The notes: generated by a model not told the origin, from the sequence alone. A DNA stretch of 64,000 nt from Bin87 sp965204685 (GCA_965204685.1 OZ242004.1:1488001-1552000), one strand, 5' to 3'. Numbered from the stretch's first letter, positions 34,467 through 43,626 are shown. A program made the numbers and translations.

Positions 34467-35195
34467 TCAGAGTCGGAACGACCGAGGCCAACACACAAAG
34501 ACAGTCGCCAATACCGTCAAGGTTGGCGCCAATACTGGGAACACGAGGAAAACGACGTAAACCCCAACGCTCAAGTGGAGAATGGGCCCTCCTGGTGCAT
34601 CCACAAATAACGGGGGCACAGCCAGCAGGAATAGCGAGACAGCGGAAGGCGCGACGGCCTTCAGTATTAGGTTCCCTATTTCGTAATCGCCGTCTCTGAG
34701 CACCACAGTTGCCCCGTTAGCAAAGACCGCTACGGCTGACAGGACATACCCAGCCGCGTATAGGACGGTAAGCACGCTCCCAGCAAACTCAACAATCCGA
34801 GGTCTGTCAACGAACGTAAGGTCATCCCTAAAGTGCGCGTCGGCCAACACGGGCTGACCAGCAATCATGGCAGCGTTGGCAGTGCCGACCACTATGTCCC
34901 GACCTTCGACAAGGTTGACCCTCTCACCTGGGATCCAGTTCCCGGGTGTCCAAATGTGGCAGCGTCCATCGTTACCTTCAACACGGATGGCCTCACGCGG
35001 TACTCGGTCGTGGGCCACGTAGACGGCATTGAAGTAATCCCCGGATTCTTCCCAACAAGCGTCACCGAATTGAGCACCGTATGCCTGTGCCTTTGACCAC
35101 GTGTTCGAAATCATCCACCACGCTACAAAGCCTAAAATGAACAGCGCAACCGCGCTTACCGCCAATCCCTTTGGATCCGCCGTTAGTCCCATCAC
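34467..35195 (-). CDS. Membrane protein with about four transmembrane helices
   Basis: A 242-residue protein: helix 1 at 12-30 (VSAVALFILGFVAWWMI), a soluble region of about 100 residues with the pair FGDACW and GRCHIW (possible disulphide), then helices near 140-160, 178-198 and 210-235. The start may be GTG 35195 or ATG 35192. The small gene upstream ends seven bases before it, so they are one operon. The cysteine-bearing loop would lie outside the membrane in a typical topology. No family recognised. Confidence 0.65.
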   Translation of the reverse strand: MMGLTADPKGLAVSAVALFILGFVAWWMISNTWSKAQAYGAQFGDACWEESGDYFNAVYVAHDRVPREAIRVEGNDGRCHIWTPGNWIPGERVNLVEGRDIVVGTANAAMIAGQPVLADAHFRDDLTFVDRPRIVEFAGSVLTVLYAAGYVLSAVAVFANGATVVLRDGDYEIGNLILKAVAPSAVSLFLLAVPPLFVDAPGGPILHLSVGVYVVFLVFPVLAPTLTVLATVFVCWPRSFRL

Positions 35196-35201
35196 AGCTC
35201 T

Positions 35202-35390
35202 TTATCCCTGTCGCTCCGGGTGGTCTCCCCTCTGAAGCTGTGCCCCCCTCGTTATCGAGCCGGCCATCTTGACCCTGTTTTCGGCGCGGCTGAGTTCCAT
35301 GACTTCATCACCGCTAGGGTGTCGCTTGCGAGTGAGCCACCAGATTCCGAATACGACCACCAAGAGTCCGGCTATTGCGAGCAAGGTCAT
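35202..35390 (-). CDS. Small single-helix membrane protein
   Basis: A 62-residue protein with an N-terminal membrane helix (LLAIAGLLVVVFGIWWL) followed by a basic stop (TRKRH) and a polar tail. GGAGAA lies six bases before the ATG. It runs directly into the four-helix protein gene. Function unknown; it could be an accessory subunit of that protein. Confidence 0.55.
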   Translation of the reverse strand: MTLLAIAGLLVVVFGIWWLTRKRHPSGDEVMELSRAENRVKMAGSITRGAQLQRGDHPERQG

Positions 35391-35462
35391 GAGAGTTCTC
35401 CGGCTATTTCAGTGCCGAGGTGGAACTCATACACACGCGGTACTGGGCGGGATACAGGATAC

Positions 35463-36614
35463 CTATTCTCGGAGGCCCTCCAGCGCCTCGAGTCGGTATC
35501 TCAGAACCCCGGGATGCACAAGATGTTCAGACCCGTGGGCCCGCACTAACTCACTAAAGAACTCATCCCACGGTAGATCTAAAACCTCTCGCTTGCTGTC
35601 GGGGTCCTCATGGTAGCAAAAATCGACTTGAATCTTCTTCATGCGAAGATTCGACCCTACTTGAAAACTAGGCAGACCCGTGGTCCTGATCCAACTCGAT
35701 GGAGGTATCTTCTTAAATTCGGCATCCGGTATTTGGCGCCCCTTGTCACCCTCCATACGCGACCTGAGGAACTGCACAAACTCGGGAGCGGCACCGTTTT
35801 GGGTCACACGCTCTCGCATCAAGCGTCCTATGGTCTGGATGTTCTGCACCGCAAATATTGCGTCGCGCCGCTCAGATTGGGTGGACAAACGCTCCAGCCG
35901 AGCGCGCAACACACCAGCGAAGTCTTTGATCCTTATGCGCCCAAGGAAGTCAAGAGTTGCTTCAAAGACCTCGTTAGCTCGCATCTTGGTGCCCGTAGAA
36001 TCGTCTGGCCCCAACTGGCCTTTCCTGGAGAAGATATCATGGATGAAGGGCCCGGAAACTGCGCAGTAACGATAATGTGCAAGCGTATTGAAAATGTCGG
36101 ATAAAGAGACACTGCCTGCTCTGCTGTCCTCAGTGTCGTAGATGGGGACGCGGACATTGCCTGCTCCGCTAAAATCTTCCAGTAGTGTCCTGGCGTGTAT
36201 TCCGGCGAGAAGCAGGGCATCTCTTATAATACCTTCCTGCCAGTGGAGGAAAGCACTTGTAGTAGTTCCTGGGGTGAGGCCGTAGGATTTATTGCCACCG
36301 CCGAGTTCAATGACATGACCGGTGTATTCGCCCTCGCTCACGTGCCTTACATGCTGCTCCTCTAGCTGTCGTTTGACACGGAAAATTGGGCGGGCAGTCT
36401 CGTCCATGGTATGAAGCACGCTGCCGTATGTGATTTCTCTCCCAGCCACACTCTTTGAAGCGATGTACGACGCCTTTACTTCCGGGACCATGAAGTCCGT
36501 CCCGGGTATGTTGTGCTCCACGGTGACTATCTTCGCATGGACGGTACTATTGTTATCCATGGAATAGACGGTGAGAAGGCCTTCGTGATTTTCCATCATC
36601 GCAGCGACTCGCAT
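35463..36614 (-). CDS. Hypothetical protein, about 380 residues
   Basis: A 383-codon frame with balanced composition and no internal repeats; ATGs at 36614, 36599 and 36596 are candidate starts. Early residues (LLTVYSMDNNSTVHAKIVTVEHNIPGTDF) look beta-rich. The middle (SLSDIFNTLAHYRYCAVSGPFIHDIFSR) and later parts (FEATLDFLGRIRIKDFAGVLRARLERL, IFAVQNIQTIGRLMRERV) are helical. I recognise no catalytic motif and no family. Codon use is less GC-rich than the housekeeping-like genes, similar to the Abi/TIR genes. It lies inside the segment bounded by the two IS1380 halves. Confidence 0.6.
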   Translation of the reverse strand: MRVAAMMENHEGLLTVYSMDNNSTVHAKIVTVEHNIPGTDFMVPEVKASYIASKSVAGREITYGSVLHTMDETARPIFRVKRQLEEQHVRHVSEGEYTGHVIELGGGNKSYGLTPGTTTSAFLHWQEGIIRDALLLAGIHARTLLEDFSGAGNVRVPIYDTEDSRAGSVSLSDIFNTLAHYRYCAVSGPFIHDIFSRKGQLGPDDSTGTKMRANEVFEATLDFLGRIRIKDFAGVLRARLERLSTQSERRDAIFAVQNIQTIGRLMRERVTQNGAAPEFVQFLRSRMEGDKGRQIPDAEFKKIPPSSWIRTTGLPSFQVGSNLRMKKIQVDFCYHEDPDSKREVLDLPWDEFFSELVRAHGSEHLVHPGVLRYRLEALEGLRE

Positions 36615-36673
36615 GGGATTCCGCTATGGTTTTTGACAAAGAAAACTGCCCTGAAACGAAGCGCACCCACCGG

Positions 36674-37145
36674 ATGATACCATCTGAGCATCCCGACCGC
36701 ATCCATGTCGCCTTCGACGATCATCGCCTGGTGGCCAATGCGGGAATCATCCTGACGATCACGCTGGCCATCATCTGGGACTGGGCGAACTGGTGGACTG
36801 CCACCTTGGCTTGGACGAAACCGCCGGCCGAGCCAATGCTGGCGACAAGATGCTGGCGTCGGCGCTGGCTGGTGGAATGCATCGACACCGCCGATCCGCT
36901 GCGTGCCGGCGGTACCGAGCAGGTGCTGGGGTCCACGGTCAAGGCTCCATCCATGCAGGGGACGCTCCGCGCGACTTCCGGTGAGGACACGTTCGCCATC
37001 TGGATCGGGTGAGCCGTTGACATTGACCTCGACTGTACCGTCTGCGAAACCTCTGGACCAGTCAAGGGGGACGCCCAGCGCCACAACTGCGCCGGCCGGC
37101 GAGGCTATCACCATCCGCCAGCACCAGAGCCGGCTCAATATCATT
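36674..37145 (+). pseudogene. IS1380 transposase relic, N-terminal half
   Basis: DRIHVAFDDHRLVANAG opens the match; then, in other frames, LDETAGRANAGDKML, ADPLRAGGTEQVLGSTVKAPS, GHVRHLDRVSR and IDLDCTVCET continue the IS1380 N-terminal half with several frameshifts and TGA codons. It fades near 37120. The remaining half of the same protein lies at 33669-34451 on the minus strand. Together they suggest one element split by an inversion. Confidence 0.75.
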
Positions 37146-37149
37146 GAGG

Positions 37150-37554
37150 CTATTCCCGTGGCGGAGTGGATGCCCCCGACTGCAGCCGCAGCCGGCGGTT
37201 GAACCGGTCCAGCTCCGCCAGGACCCGCCTCCTGACCCGGGGAGACAACTCGTCGATCCCCGTGGTGGCGCTCAACCCCGCCCAGTCCGTCATCCGGGCC
37301 AATCTGTTGGCCAGCTCGATCAGTGGATCCGGCGATCCGGTCGCCTCCGTCGGTATCGACCGGCCGGTGGGCGCGTGGGACAAACCGTAGACGCTCGGGT
37401 CGTCTCCATTCCGATGCACCACCAGGCTCGCATCGTCGGTCACGTAGCAAAGGACGTCCCGCCACTCCACGCCGCCTTCCTCATCCCCCGACGCGTCTCC
37501 CTCCGACGGAACCACAAACGTCAGACGGCAGGTTATCGTCGGTCGGTCGCCCAT
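37150..37554 (-). CDS. Hypothetical protein, 134 residues
   Basis: Starts at ATG 37554 with GGGAGG seven bases upstream: MGDRPTITCRLTFVVPSEGD. A beta-rich first half (WRDVLCYVTDDASLVVHRNG) is followed by two helices (DPLIELANRLARMTDW, SPRVRRRVLAELDRFNRRLRL). No family recognised. It ends within a few bases of the IS1380 relic, so its C-terminus might be altered. It is the last gene of a minus-strand run beginning at 39575. Confidence 0.55.
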   Translation of the reverse strand: MGDRPTITCRLTFVVPSEGDASGDEEGGVEWRDVLCYVTDDASLVVHRNGDDPSVYGLSHAPTGRSIPTEATGSPDPLIELANRLARMTDWAGLSATTGIDELSPRVRRRVLAELDRFNRRLRLQSGASTPPRE

Positions 37555-37859
37555 CGCTTCGCCTCCCTGCCCATAGCGCCTGGTATGCGACTCTCCCACT
37601 CCCGATGTCCTCTGCAGTTCAGATTGTAAATCAGCTTCCGTTCCCGCGGCCCTCGCACCGGCGTTTCTCGAAGCCATACCAGCCCAGCATGCCGCAGACG
37701 TCCAGAGTACGAACGCCCTTGCGCAGGGTTCCCATATCCACGGTGCCATTCGTCGCCGTCTGCCTTCCCAGTGAGCCCTGGAACGCGGACTGCAAGCTTC
37801 GGTAATGGCTCGTCAGGCCACGCCTCTGACAAACCCTCCGGCCAGATTGGCCAGAACAC
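37533..37859 (-). CDS. Possible small basic protein
   Basis: A frame of 108 codons that overlaps the 3' end of the upstream gene by 47 bases and the 5' end of the 37554 gene by 22. The middle (YSGRLRHAGLVWLRETPVRGPRERKLIYNL) is basic and could be real. The first 25 residues are antisense-like, and a clear start is missing. Two other frames across the same bases are also open, so coding is uncertain. Confidence 0.25.
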   Translation of the reverse strand: MFWPIWPEGLSEAWPDEPLPKLAVRVPGLTGKADGDEWHRGYGNPAQGRSYSGRLRHAGLVWLRETPVRGPRERKLIYNLNCRGHREWESRIPGAMGREAKRWATDRR

Positions 37860-38379
37860 CTCCGTCAGCCTCAGGAAACAGTTCTGCCAGGCTTTGCGGC
37901 GTGGCGGCGCTGAGGGCCGCTACTTGGCGGCGCACCCGCGCCGCAGCCGCCAGGGGGTTCCCCGGCAGCGCCTGGACCAGCCGCAGCGCGTACAGATATG
38001 ACGGCATTGTCACTGGCATGCTGATCCCGTATGACGGTTGGACGTGCAGCGAAAAAGCGACGGCAACTCCTTCCTCGAGATTGTTCGTGTTGCCGGGAAT
38101 GGGATTGAGCAGGTGAACCGTCTCGTGGGACATCTCGAAGACCACCGTTGGCCAGTAGCGTTGTCCGTTCCGGCTCAATTCCACGTGGGCGCCGTCCAGG
38201 TCGGGGGTGTTTCGGAGTTGAGGACCATCGCGGGTGAACTGCGGCTGGTAGATCTTTTTCGAAGCATCACGAGGCCCCAGCAGAGACTCCGCCATCGCCA
38301 ATAGCTCCAGTTGCAGTGCCCACAGTCCGGCCGGATCGTTCACGGGTTGCGTTGCCGGCAGTCGCATGGCGCTCAACAT
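37813..38379 (-). CDS. HExxH-containing putative metallopeptidase
   Basis: A 188-residue protein. HETVH at 85-89, in VVFEMSHETVHLLNP, is a zinc-peptidase signature; the pair E102/E103 (NNLEEGVAVAFS) is well placed for the third ligand of a gluzincin-like site. The rest is mostly helical with no recognised domain and no signal peptide. It overlaps the end of the pentapeptide-repeat gene by seven bases, so the two are translated together. Substrate and role unknown; the pairing suggests a shared function. Confidence 0.6.
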   Translation of the reverse strand: MLSAMRLPATQPVNDPAGLWALQLELLAMAESLLGPRDASKKIYQPQFTRDGPQLRNTPDLDGAHVELSRNGQRYWPTVVFEMSHETVHLLNPIPGNTNNLEEGVAVAFSLHVQPSYGISMPVTMPSYLYALRLVQALPGNPLAAAARVRRQVAALSAATPQSLAELFPEADGGVLANLAGGFVRGVA

Positions 38380-39575
38380 CCTATCCCGCGCCAGACGAGG
38401 GCTTCGCCGCTCCCTGCGTCAAGGACACCAGCCAGTTCGGGAGGATTGTCCGGGTCGGCACAGGCATCATCAAGTTGGGCTTGGGTCAAACCCTTCGCCG
38501 TTTGCTTGCCGCCGACAGAAAACGCGACGCCTGACAGGTTCGCCTTGGCGATGTTCGCACCGGTCAGGTCCGCTTCCAAAAAACGCGCCCCAGACATATC
38601 GGCCATGACCAGCCGCGCGCCGGACAAGTCTGCCCTCAGGGAGCCTGCGCCAGAGAGGTTTGCTCGTTCAAGCAACGCGCTCGATGCTCTTACATCCTGA
38701 AAGATCGCCCCGCATAGATTGGCTCTCAGTAGATTCGTACCCGACAGGTTGGCGTTATGGAAATTTGTCCCGGGCAAGTCAGCGTCTTGGAGCAATGCGC
38801 CCGACAGGTCGGCTGACCGGAGGCGTGTTCTTGAGAAGCTTACGTTATGAAATTGGGCCTGTGAGAGGTCAGAGCAGGACAGGAAGGAATCCGCAAGATC
38901 CGTATTCGCAAAGTTGGCGCCACATAGGTTCGAGTTGTGGAACAGGGCACCGGACAGGTCGGCGTCCAGGAACTCTGCCGCAGAAAGGTTGGCGCCTCTC
39001 AAGTCCAGCCTGAAGCCACCTATTTGCTCCACCGTAACTCGTGATTTATCCCGGGAGCCAATCATCTGCATGACGGCCTCAACATCCTGACGAATTCCCA
39101 ACAGAGTGCCCGGCTCAGTCGCCGCCGGCCCAGGTACAAGGCTCTGATCCCTGGTGGGAAGGCGCACGAAAGCGCAGAACAGGCGCATTATTTGGATGTG
39201 GTATTGATCAGGCCACTCTTCGGCGAGACGCCGCAGCGCGTAGATCCCTCCCAGTCTGACCGAGAGAACTTCGCTGCCGAGCATCTCGGCTCCCTTCTGG
39301 TAACGCTCATTCAGCAGGCCTTGTTGCGCGGTGTTCGCTTGGCGGTTCGCCACAATCCCACGCCATATTGCCAACGGCAACGCAATCAGGCCCGCAGCAA
39401 CCAAGGCGATGTTGCGTATCGTTGTGCTGCCTGATTCTCCGCCGCTCAACCATTCCCAGAACATCATCGAGAGCAATATCGCGAGCACGACCGTCGCTAC
39501 GGCGACGCAAAAGCCGCCGGCCATGATCAGTTGGCGGGGGCTGCGAAAAGGGGAGTCCCAACCAAATAAGTTCAA
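38373..39575 (-). CDS. Membrane-anchored pentapeptide-repeat protein
   Basis: A 400-residue protein. Two membrane helices lie near 18-42 and 52-72. A helical linker follows (NERYQKGAEMLGSEVLSVRLGGIYALRRLAEEW), a segment common in this kind of protein. From about 190 to 350 runs a right-handed beta-helix of A(D/N)LXX repeats, such as ADLSGALF, ANLSGTNL and ADLTGANI. A short tail ends in Cys. Such proteins are often scaffolds or sensors. The last seven bases overlap the HExxH gene. Confidence 0.85.
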   Translation of the reverse strand: MNLFGWDSPFRSPRQLIMAGGFCVAVATVVLAILLSMMFWEWLSGGESGSTTIRNIALVAAGLIALPLAIWRGIVANRQANTAQQGLLNERYQKGAEMLGSEVLSVRLGGIYALRRLAEEWPDQYHIQIMRLFCAFVRLPTRDQSLVPGPAATEPGTLLGIRQDVEAVMQMIGSRDKSRVTVEQIGGFRLDLRGANLSAAEFLDADLSGALFHNSNLCGANFANTDLADSFLSCSDLSQAQFHNVSFSRTRLRSADLSGALLQDADLPGTNFHNANLSGTNLLRANLCGAIFQDVRASSALLERANLSGAGSLRADLSGARLVMADMSGARFLEADLTGANIAKANLSGVAFSVGGKQTAKGLTQAQLDDACADPDNPPELAGVLDAGSGEALVWRGIGC

Positions 39576-39924
39576 GCAACCACCGAAGGTTTCATACCAT
39601 CCCAGCCTGTCGTTCCGACGCCTGCGGCCTCATTGAGAAATGTTACCGAAAAATCAGCGTTTGGGGACACCATCGGCCAGCGCCATTTGGAATCTCCGGC
39701 GTCCCCTGCTCTATTGATACTCAACTTGGCTCGCCAAAGGGCTATATGTGAACCGGCTCGCACGCCACTATCGCTCACCAGGAGCTCGATGGATTTCCTC
39801 AGCCCGAGCGCCCTCCCCTCTCACTCCGTTTCCGCCGCGCTCGTCCAATCCCATTCGCAGTAGCGGGCGTGGTCCACAAACGATGCTCCGTCATCTGCCT
39901 CGAACGCCCATTGGCGGCAACCCG
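39576..39924. other. No supported gene
   Basis: About 350 bases upstream of the pentapeptide gene. A minus frame at 39572-39778 (SHIALWRAKLSINRAGDAGDSKWRW) is open, but it overlaps the pentapeptide start and has no known relative; not called. The promoter of the 39575-37150 run should be here. Confidence 0.35.
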
Positions 39925-40440
39925 TCAGGAGCGCCCCGCATCGCCGAACACGTCGGCCGTGGCCACCGCGGCGAAGTCGGGATCGACGAAGTAGCTCTGC
40001 AGCGGGCTGTTGGCCGCCACCGGCCGCGGCAGCGCCAGACCCCGTTCCCGCTGGAATCTCCGCAGCGCGTGGCCCATCCGCATCAGCAGTGAGCGCAGCT
40101 CCGCTGGCGTCAGCTCCACACGCTGGCACAGGGCGCTCCGGTGGATGCCCGACGCGCCGCCCTGCCAGATGTGCCTCGCCACCCGCCGGACCACCGGTTC
40201 CAGCCCAGCCAGGAACTCGCCGGCCAGGACCTCCGTCCATTCGGCGGGAGCCGGTTCATGGGATCCCGCCGCGCCCCGTGCCCCGGTGGCCGGCGTCGCA
40301 CCATCACCGCTGCCGGCCGGCGTCTCCATTGACCCGCCGGCGCCGACCGCAGGTGCATTTCGCCCCGCGTGCCCAAGCTGCCACAGGACCCGGACCACCT
40401 CGTCAGCGCCGCCCTCAATCTCCACGCGCACCTGGGTCAC
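39925..40440 (-). CDS. Hypothetical protein, 171 residues, possible winged helix
   Basis: GTG start at 40440 with AGGAG eight bases upstream. The first 20 residues look like a strand-helix unit (VRVEIEGGADEVVRVLWQLG). A Gly/Ala/Pro-rich linker (30-65) follows, and the C-terminal half could be a winged helix (ASGIHRSALCQRVELTPAELRSLLMRMGHALRRFQRERG). The GTG overlaps the stop of the upstream 51-residue frame (GTGA). Domain reading is tentative. Confidence 0.5.
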   Translation of the reverse strand: MTQVRVEIEGGADEVVRVLWQLGHAGRNAPAVGAGGSMETPAGSGDGATPATGARGAAGSHEPAPAEWTEVLAGEFLAGLEPVVRRVARHIWQGGASGIHRSALCQRVELTPAELRSLLMRMGHALRRFQRERGLALPRPVAANSPLQSYFVDPDFAAVATADVFGDAGRS

Positions 40441-40592
40441 GGTGACACTCTCCTATCATCGATCTTCCGGGTCGCCAGCGTCGCGACGTCCGATATCCCC
40501 AGCCGGTCCGCTCCGGCTTCGTCCACCAGCTTGGCCAGTTCCACCGTCTCGCCGGTGGCGATGACGGGGCTCAGCTCAGCCTCTGCTCCCAT
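40437..40592 (-). CDS. Small 51-residue frame, luciferase-like N-terminal motif
   Basis: Starts at ATG 40592 after GAGGA and reads MGAEAELSPVIATGE, then TVELAKLVDEAGADRLGISDV, which resembles the start of flavin-dependent luciferase-like monooxygenases; it stops after 51 residues. Its TGA overlaps the GTG of the next gene. It could be a real small protein coupled to that gene or the leftover start of a lost oxidoreductase. Confidence 0.35.
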   Translation of the reverse strand: MGAEAELSPVIATGETVELAKLVDEAGADRLGISDVATLATRKIDDRRVSP

Positions 40593-40791
40593 GCTTCCTC
40601 AGCCGTTGCGGACATGGCGGACCCATACTCGCCGCGCAAGTATAGGTTCCGATGTTGGCTTCCGCAACGAACCGCATCCCAGGGCAATGGGTTCCCGAAC
40701 TCCCGGCCCACGGCCGCAACGCTCCCCTGTCTTCTCTCCGGCAATCTGGCGACGTCCAGTTCCGACCCGATCCCACCCATTTCCGGCAGCA

Positions 40792-41640
40792 TCAACGCGT
40801 CAGTACCGGGTTTGATATCGGCCCGTCGCTCAACCCCAACGCGCGCCGCACCGTCTCGTTGGTCCGCACCAACCGTACCGCCGCCGTGGGCCAGTCGGGA
40901 TTGTTCCGGTTCACTACCTCGTGGCGCTCCACGACCCCAGCATCCTGATACTCGTCAACCAGCCTCCGGCACTCGTGCTCGTTCCATCCCATCCCCCAGT
41001 CCAGCATCCACTGGTTGCACAGCATGCTGTAGCCCACGAAGTTCATCCGGCCCTCCAGCCGGTCCATCTCCCGCACAAACCGCCCCAGAAGGTCGTCAAC
41101 GCCGGTATCTTCGACTTCATGAACAACTGCGACAGGGACCTCGACGTCGCCATGCTCCGCCACCTGGATGCCCAACTCGGCCTCCAGCGGAAACAGCGGC
41201 GCCGTGGCCAGCATGTCCCACGACACCGACTGGCTGAAGGCGCACAGCACGATGCGCCGCCCCTGAAGCCGGGCCCGGTCCACCAGGACCTGGTAGTCGG
41301 AATCCCCCGAGCCCAGGATCACCGTGCCGCAGTCCTCCCGGTCCCGGATCCACTCATAGACCTCCAGCAGGATGGCCGGGTCGGAACGGTCCTTGCCGGC
41401 GCTGCTGCGGGGCGCGTGATACGGCACGATGTCCTGCTCCGCGAACTCCTGCCCATCGTCGGGCCGCAGCGACCAGTCGCCGAAGGCCTTGCCTCCCTTC
41501 ACCTCTCCGAATACGGCTCCCACGTCTCTCATGGCCCGGCACAACTCGGCCGGCCTGACCCTGCGTTGGTAGAGCTGCGCGCCCCGCCGGATGTTCTCCC
41601 AGTCGATGGCGATCAATACTCCCGGCCGTTGCTCATCCAT
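40792..41640 (-). CDS. NYN-domain (PIN-like) protein
   Basis: A 282-residue protein from ATG 41640 (AGGAA nine bases upstream). The first 180 residues form a NYN/PIN-like ribonuclease domain: VLIAIDWENIRRGAQLY with D13, TVILGSGDSDYQVLVDRARLQGRRIVLCAFS, with the acidic GSGDSDY loop. The C-terminal 100 residues (HECRRLVDEYQDAGVVERHEVVN) look like a winged helix or similar. Such proteins cleave or process RNA and occur in defence neighbourhoods. All acidic positions appear intact. Confidence 0.8.
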   Translation of the reverse strand: MDEQRPGVLIAIDWENIRRGAQLYQRRVRPAELCRAMRDVGAVFGEVKGGKAFGDWSLRPDDGQEFAEQDIVPYHAPRSSAGKDRSDPAILLEVYEWIRDREDCGTVILGSGDSDYQVLVDRARLQGRRIVLCAFSQSVSWDMLATAPLFPLEAELGIQVAEHGDVEVPVAVVHEVEDTGVDDLLGRFVREMDRLEGRMNFVGYSMLCNQWMLDWGMGWNEHECRRLVDEYQDAGVVERHEVVNRNNPDWPTAAVRLVRTNETVRRALGLSDGPISNPVLTR

Positions 41641-42501
41641 GGAACCCATTTCCTGCCCTGCCGCGCGAAGTTTCTGCTCCAAGCCTGCCGGAGTTGTGCT
41701 AACCCCACCCCAGGGCAGAGCATGGCAGTTGGCCCGCAGTCCCGCCCACAAGTTGGACTGGACACCCGGGTAGGCAACAATAGATGGCCGCCCACGATGG
41801 TCATTCTGCGAGCGGCCAAACTATAGGGGGTGTCGTGCGGATGCCACACCGCGCAACACGATTATTGTAAACCGCTGGCGGGCACGCCACAATGCAGGCT
41901 GGAGCCGTCTCCGTAATTTACGCCGACGGTGAGGCATCCCGGCGACCCACGGGTCGTCATAATCCGCTGCGCCCGGCCGGGAGACGCAATCGACGGGAAA
42001 GTCCGCTGCGGGCGCCCAGCCGTTCGTCGGCCGACGCGCCCGCAGTGGTGAGACCATTCTATCCGCACCGCTCCCGCTGGCGTAAGGGGCTGGGTGTCAC
42101 CAAATTCCGGTCGGCTACCCGCAGACTGGGCCAGGATCTGCGGCGATGGTTGCAACGCCTCCGACTTGGGCGAATGTCATACAAACCGCTGCCTGGCCCA
42201 GCCCGGCGCAAACGTCGTGCGGAAGATGGGAACCGATTTCTTGCTCGATAAATCCACCTGATTATCGACAATAAGGAATGCGCCTCCCAAGTCGGGTGAC
42301 GCCGTTCCAGGCGATCTGGTGGCGTCTGGTGTAGTGGTGGGGCCTGTTTTGGGTAGGCCGGGCGCTGCGGTTCGCCGGCGATTAGCCCAACGCTGCTGCG
42401 GGTGCCGGCGGACGCGGCTCGTGTGGGGACTAGCCGGCCTGATCTCCCGCGTCCTGATCCTCTGGCGCGGCGCGAGGCTATTCTTGGACGCGGCCGTCGC
42501 G
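41641..42501. other. Gene-poor region
   Basis: About 860 bases. Frames up to 119 codons exist but are Arg- and Pro-rich chance openings of GC-rich DNA. No repeats or promoters stand out, other than the upstream region of the NYN gene. Confidence 0.4.
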
Positions 42502-43137
42502 CTACCCGTCCAGCAGTTCCTCTGGGGCGACGTTCAGCACGGCGGCGATCTTCTCCAGGCGCTCCGGCATTGGCGTTTGTCTGCCCTTCTCGTACCGGAC
42601 TATCGAGGCCATGCTGGCTCCGATTTTCCGGACCATCTCCTCTTGCGTCAGGCCGGCTTTGGTACGGGCTTCTGTCAGTGCCGCGGCGTTTATTTTCGGT
42701 TTGCTTGGAGCTGGGGAGTTGTACTGATCGGCGTGTTCCGCTTTCGTTACCAGTACGCCGCTGATCGCCAGCTGCGGGGATAGGTTTATTGCGGTCCGCA
42801 CGGACTGTTCGGGCATCTGGAAGCGCTGGTTCAGGTGGACCATGAGGTCGGTGAAGTGGATGTAGGGGCGGTCTTGCAGCAGGTGGATGATTTCATCCGC
42901 GATGCCGCGGCGACTGCCGGCCTTGACGTTCGGGGTGGAGTGGCCGACGTCCCATTCGGCCAGTCCGTATTTCGCGCTGCCAACCCATCGGAACCGGTCG
43001 TCCGTGGTGGCGATGTTGATGCACCTTTGCGTCTGGTAGATCTGCTCTGATCCTTCCTGCCTGGCAAGGTCCTGCGCGGCGTCTCTCAGTTCTGTGATGC
43101 TCATGCATTCGCCAGCGTTCAGCAGTACTTGGTGCAT
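42502..43137 (-). CDS. Two-part HTH regulator (HARE-like plus XRE)
   Basis: A 211-residue protein. The N-terminal part (VLLNAGECMSITELRDAAQDLA, then RCINIATTDDRFRWVGSAKYGLAEW) resembles a HARE/RpoE-delta-like winged helix. A second helical unit follows (IIHLLQDRPYIHFTDLMVHLNQRF). The C-terminal 60 residues are an XRE helix-turn-helix (LTEARTKAGLTQEEMVRKIGASMASIVRYEKGRQTP). Likely a transcriptional regulator of neighbouring genes. The small gene at 43164 lies 27 bases upstream on the same strand, so they form an operon. Confidence 0.7.
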   Translation of the reverse strand: MHQVLLNAGECMSITELRDAAQDLARQEGSEQIYQTQRCINIATTDDRFRWVGSAKYGLAEWDVGHSTPNVKAGSRRGIADEIIHLLQDRPYIHFTDLMVHLNQRFQMPEQSVRTAINLSPQLAISGVLVTKAEHADQYNSPAPSKPKINAAALTEARTKAGLTQEEMVRKIGASMASIVRYEKGRQTPMPERLEKIAAVLNVAPEELLDG

Positions 43138-43163
43138 GTGGACAGCAACCTGCCGCGCGGGTT

Positions 43164-43406
43164 TCAGTGGACGATGAACGACAGGGACCGCTCATCGCCG
43201 AGCTTGGACATGACCCTCTCGGCCTCGCGGCGCGCAGCGTCGGGGCCGCTGTGGATGCTGCTGGTGCCGTTGGGATAGCTCACTCGCCAACGGTGTGTTC
43301 CCAGGTCCTCGTGGACCTGCATGACCTCGTTGCCGTCTTGGTCAGTGCAGCGGTAGTTCGGTCCTCTGTTCTTTGACCACACGTATGTCTTGGTGCTCTG
43401 CGCCAT
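43164..43406 (-). CDS. Small conserved protein, copy 1
   Basis: An 80-residue protein (ATG 43406; ATG 43415 also possible). The pattern YVWSKNRGPNYRCTDQDGNEVMQVH, then HRWRVSYPNGTSSIHSGPDAARREAERVMSKLGD, looks like a strand-rich unit with a C-terminal helix. A paralogue lies at 45449-45691 with the same layout. No named family comes to mind. It is the first gene of the operon with the HTH regulator. Confidence 0.65.
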   Translation of the reverse strand: MAQSTKTYVWSKNRGPNYRCTDQDGNEVMQVHEDLGTHRWRVSYPNGTSSIHSGPDAARREAERVMSKLGDERSLSFIVH

Positions 43407-43626
43407 TCTCGTCATCTCTCTGTTGGCCTTGTTCTATTCGCATTTTGTGCAGGCTCGTATTCTATCACCGCGTTTCATTGCTATGCCGGCTGCGGGTGTC
43501 ACGCTCTGCCGTGGCGGGTGATTGCCTGCATGGCTTTGATTGATGGCAGACGCTTTCTGATGAGCTGGTTGATGAGTTCGGCGCGATGTGAGCCGGGGTT
43601 CGGCGGTCTTGGTGGGAAGTCTAGAA

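Noticed and set aside
36596..37465. Minus-strand frame of 289 codons
   Set aside because: It is antisense to the IS1380 relic and overlaps the supported 37150-37554 gene; composition is Arg/Gly/Pro-rich and no ribosome site is seen.
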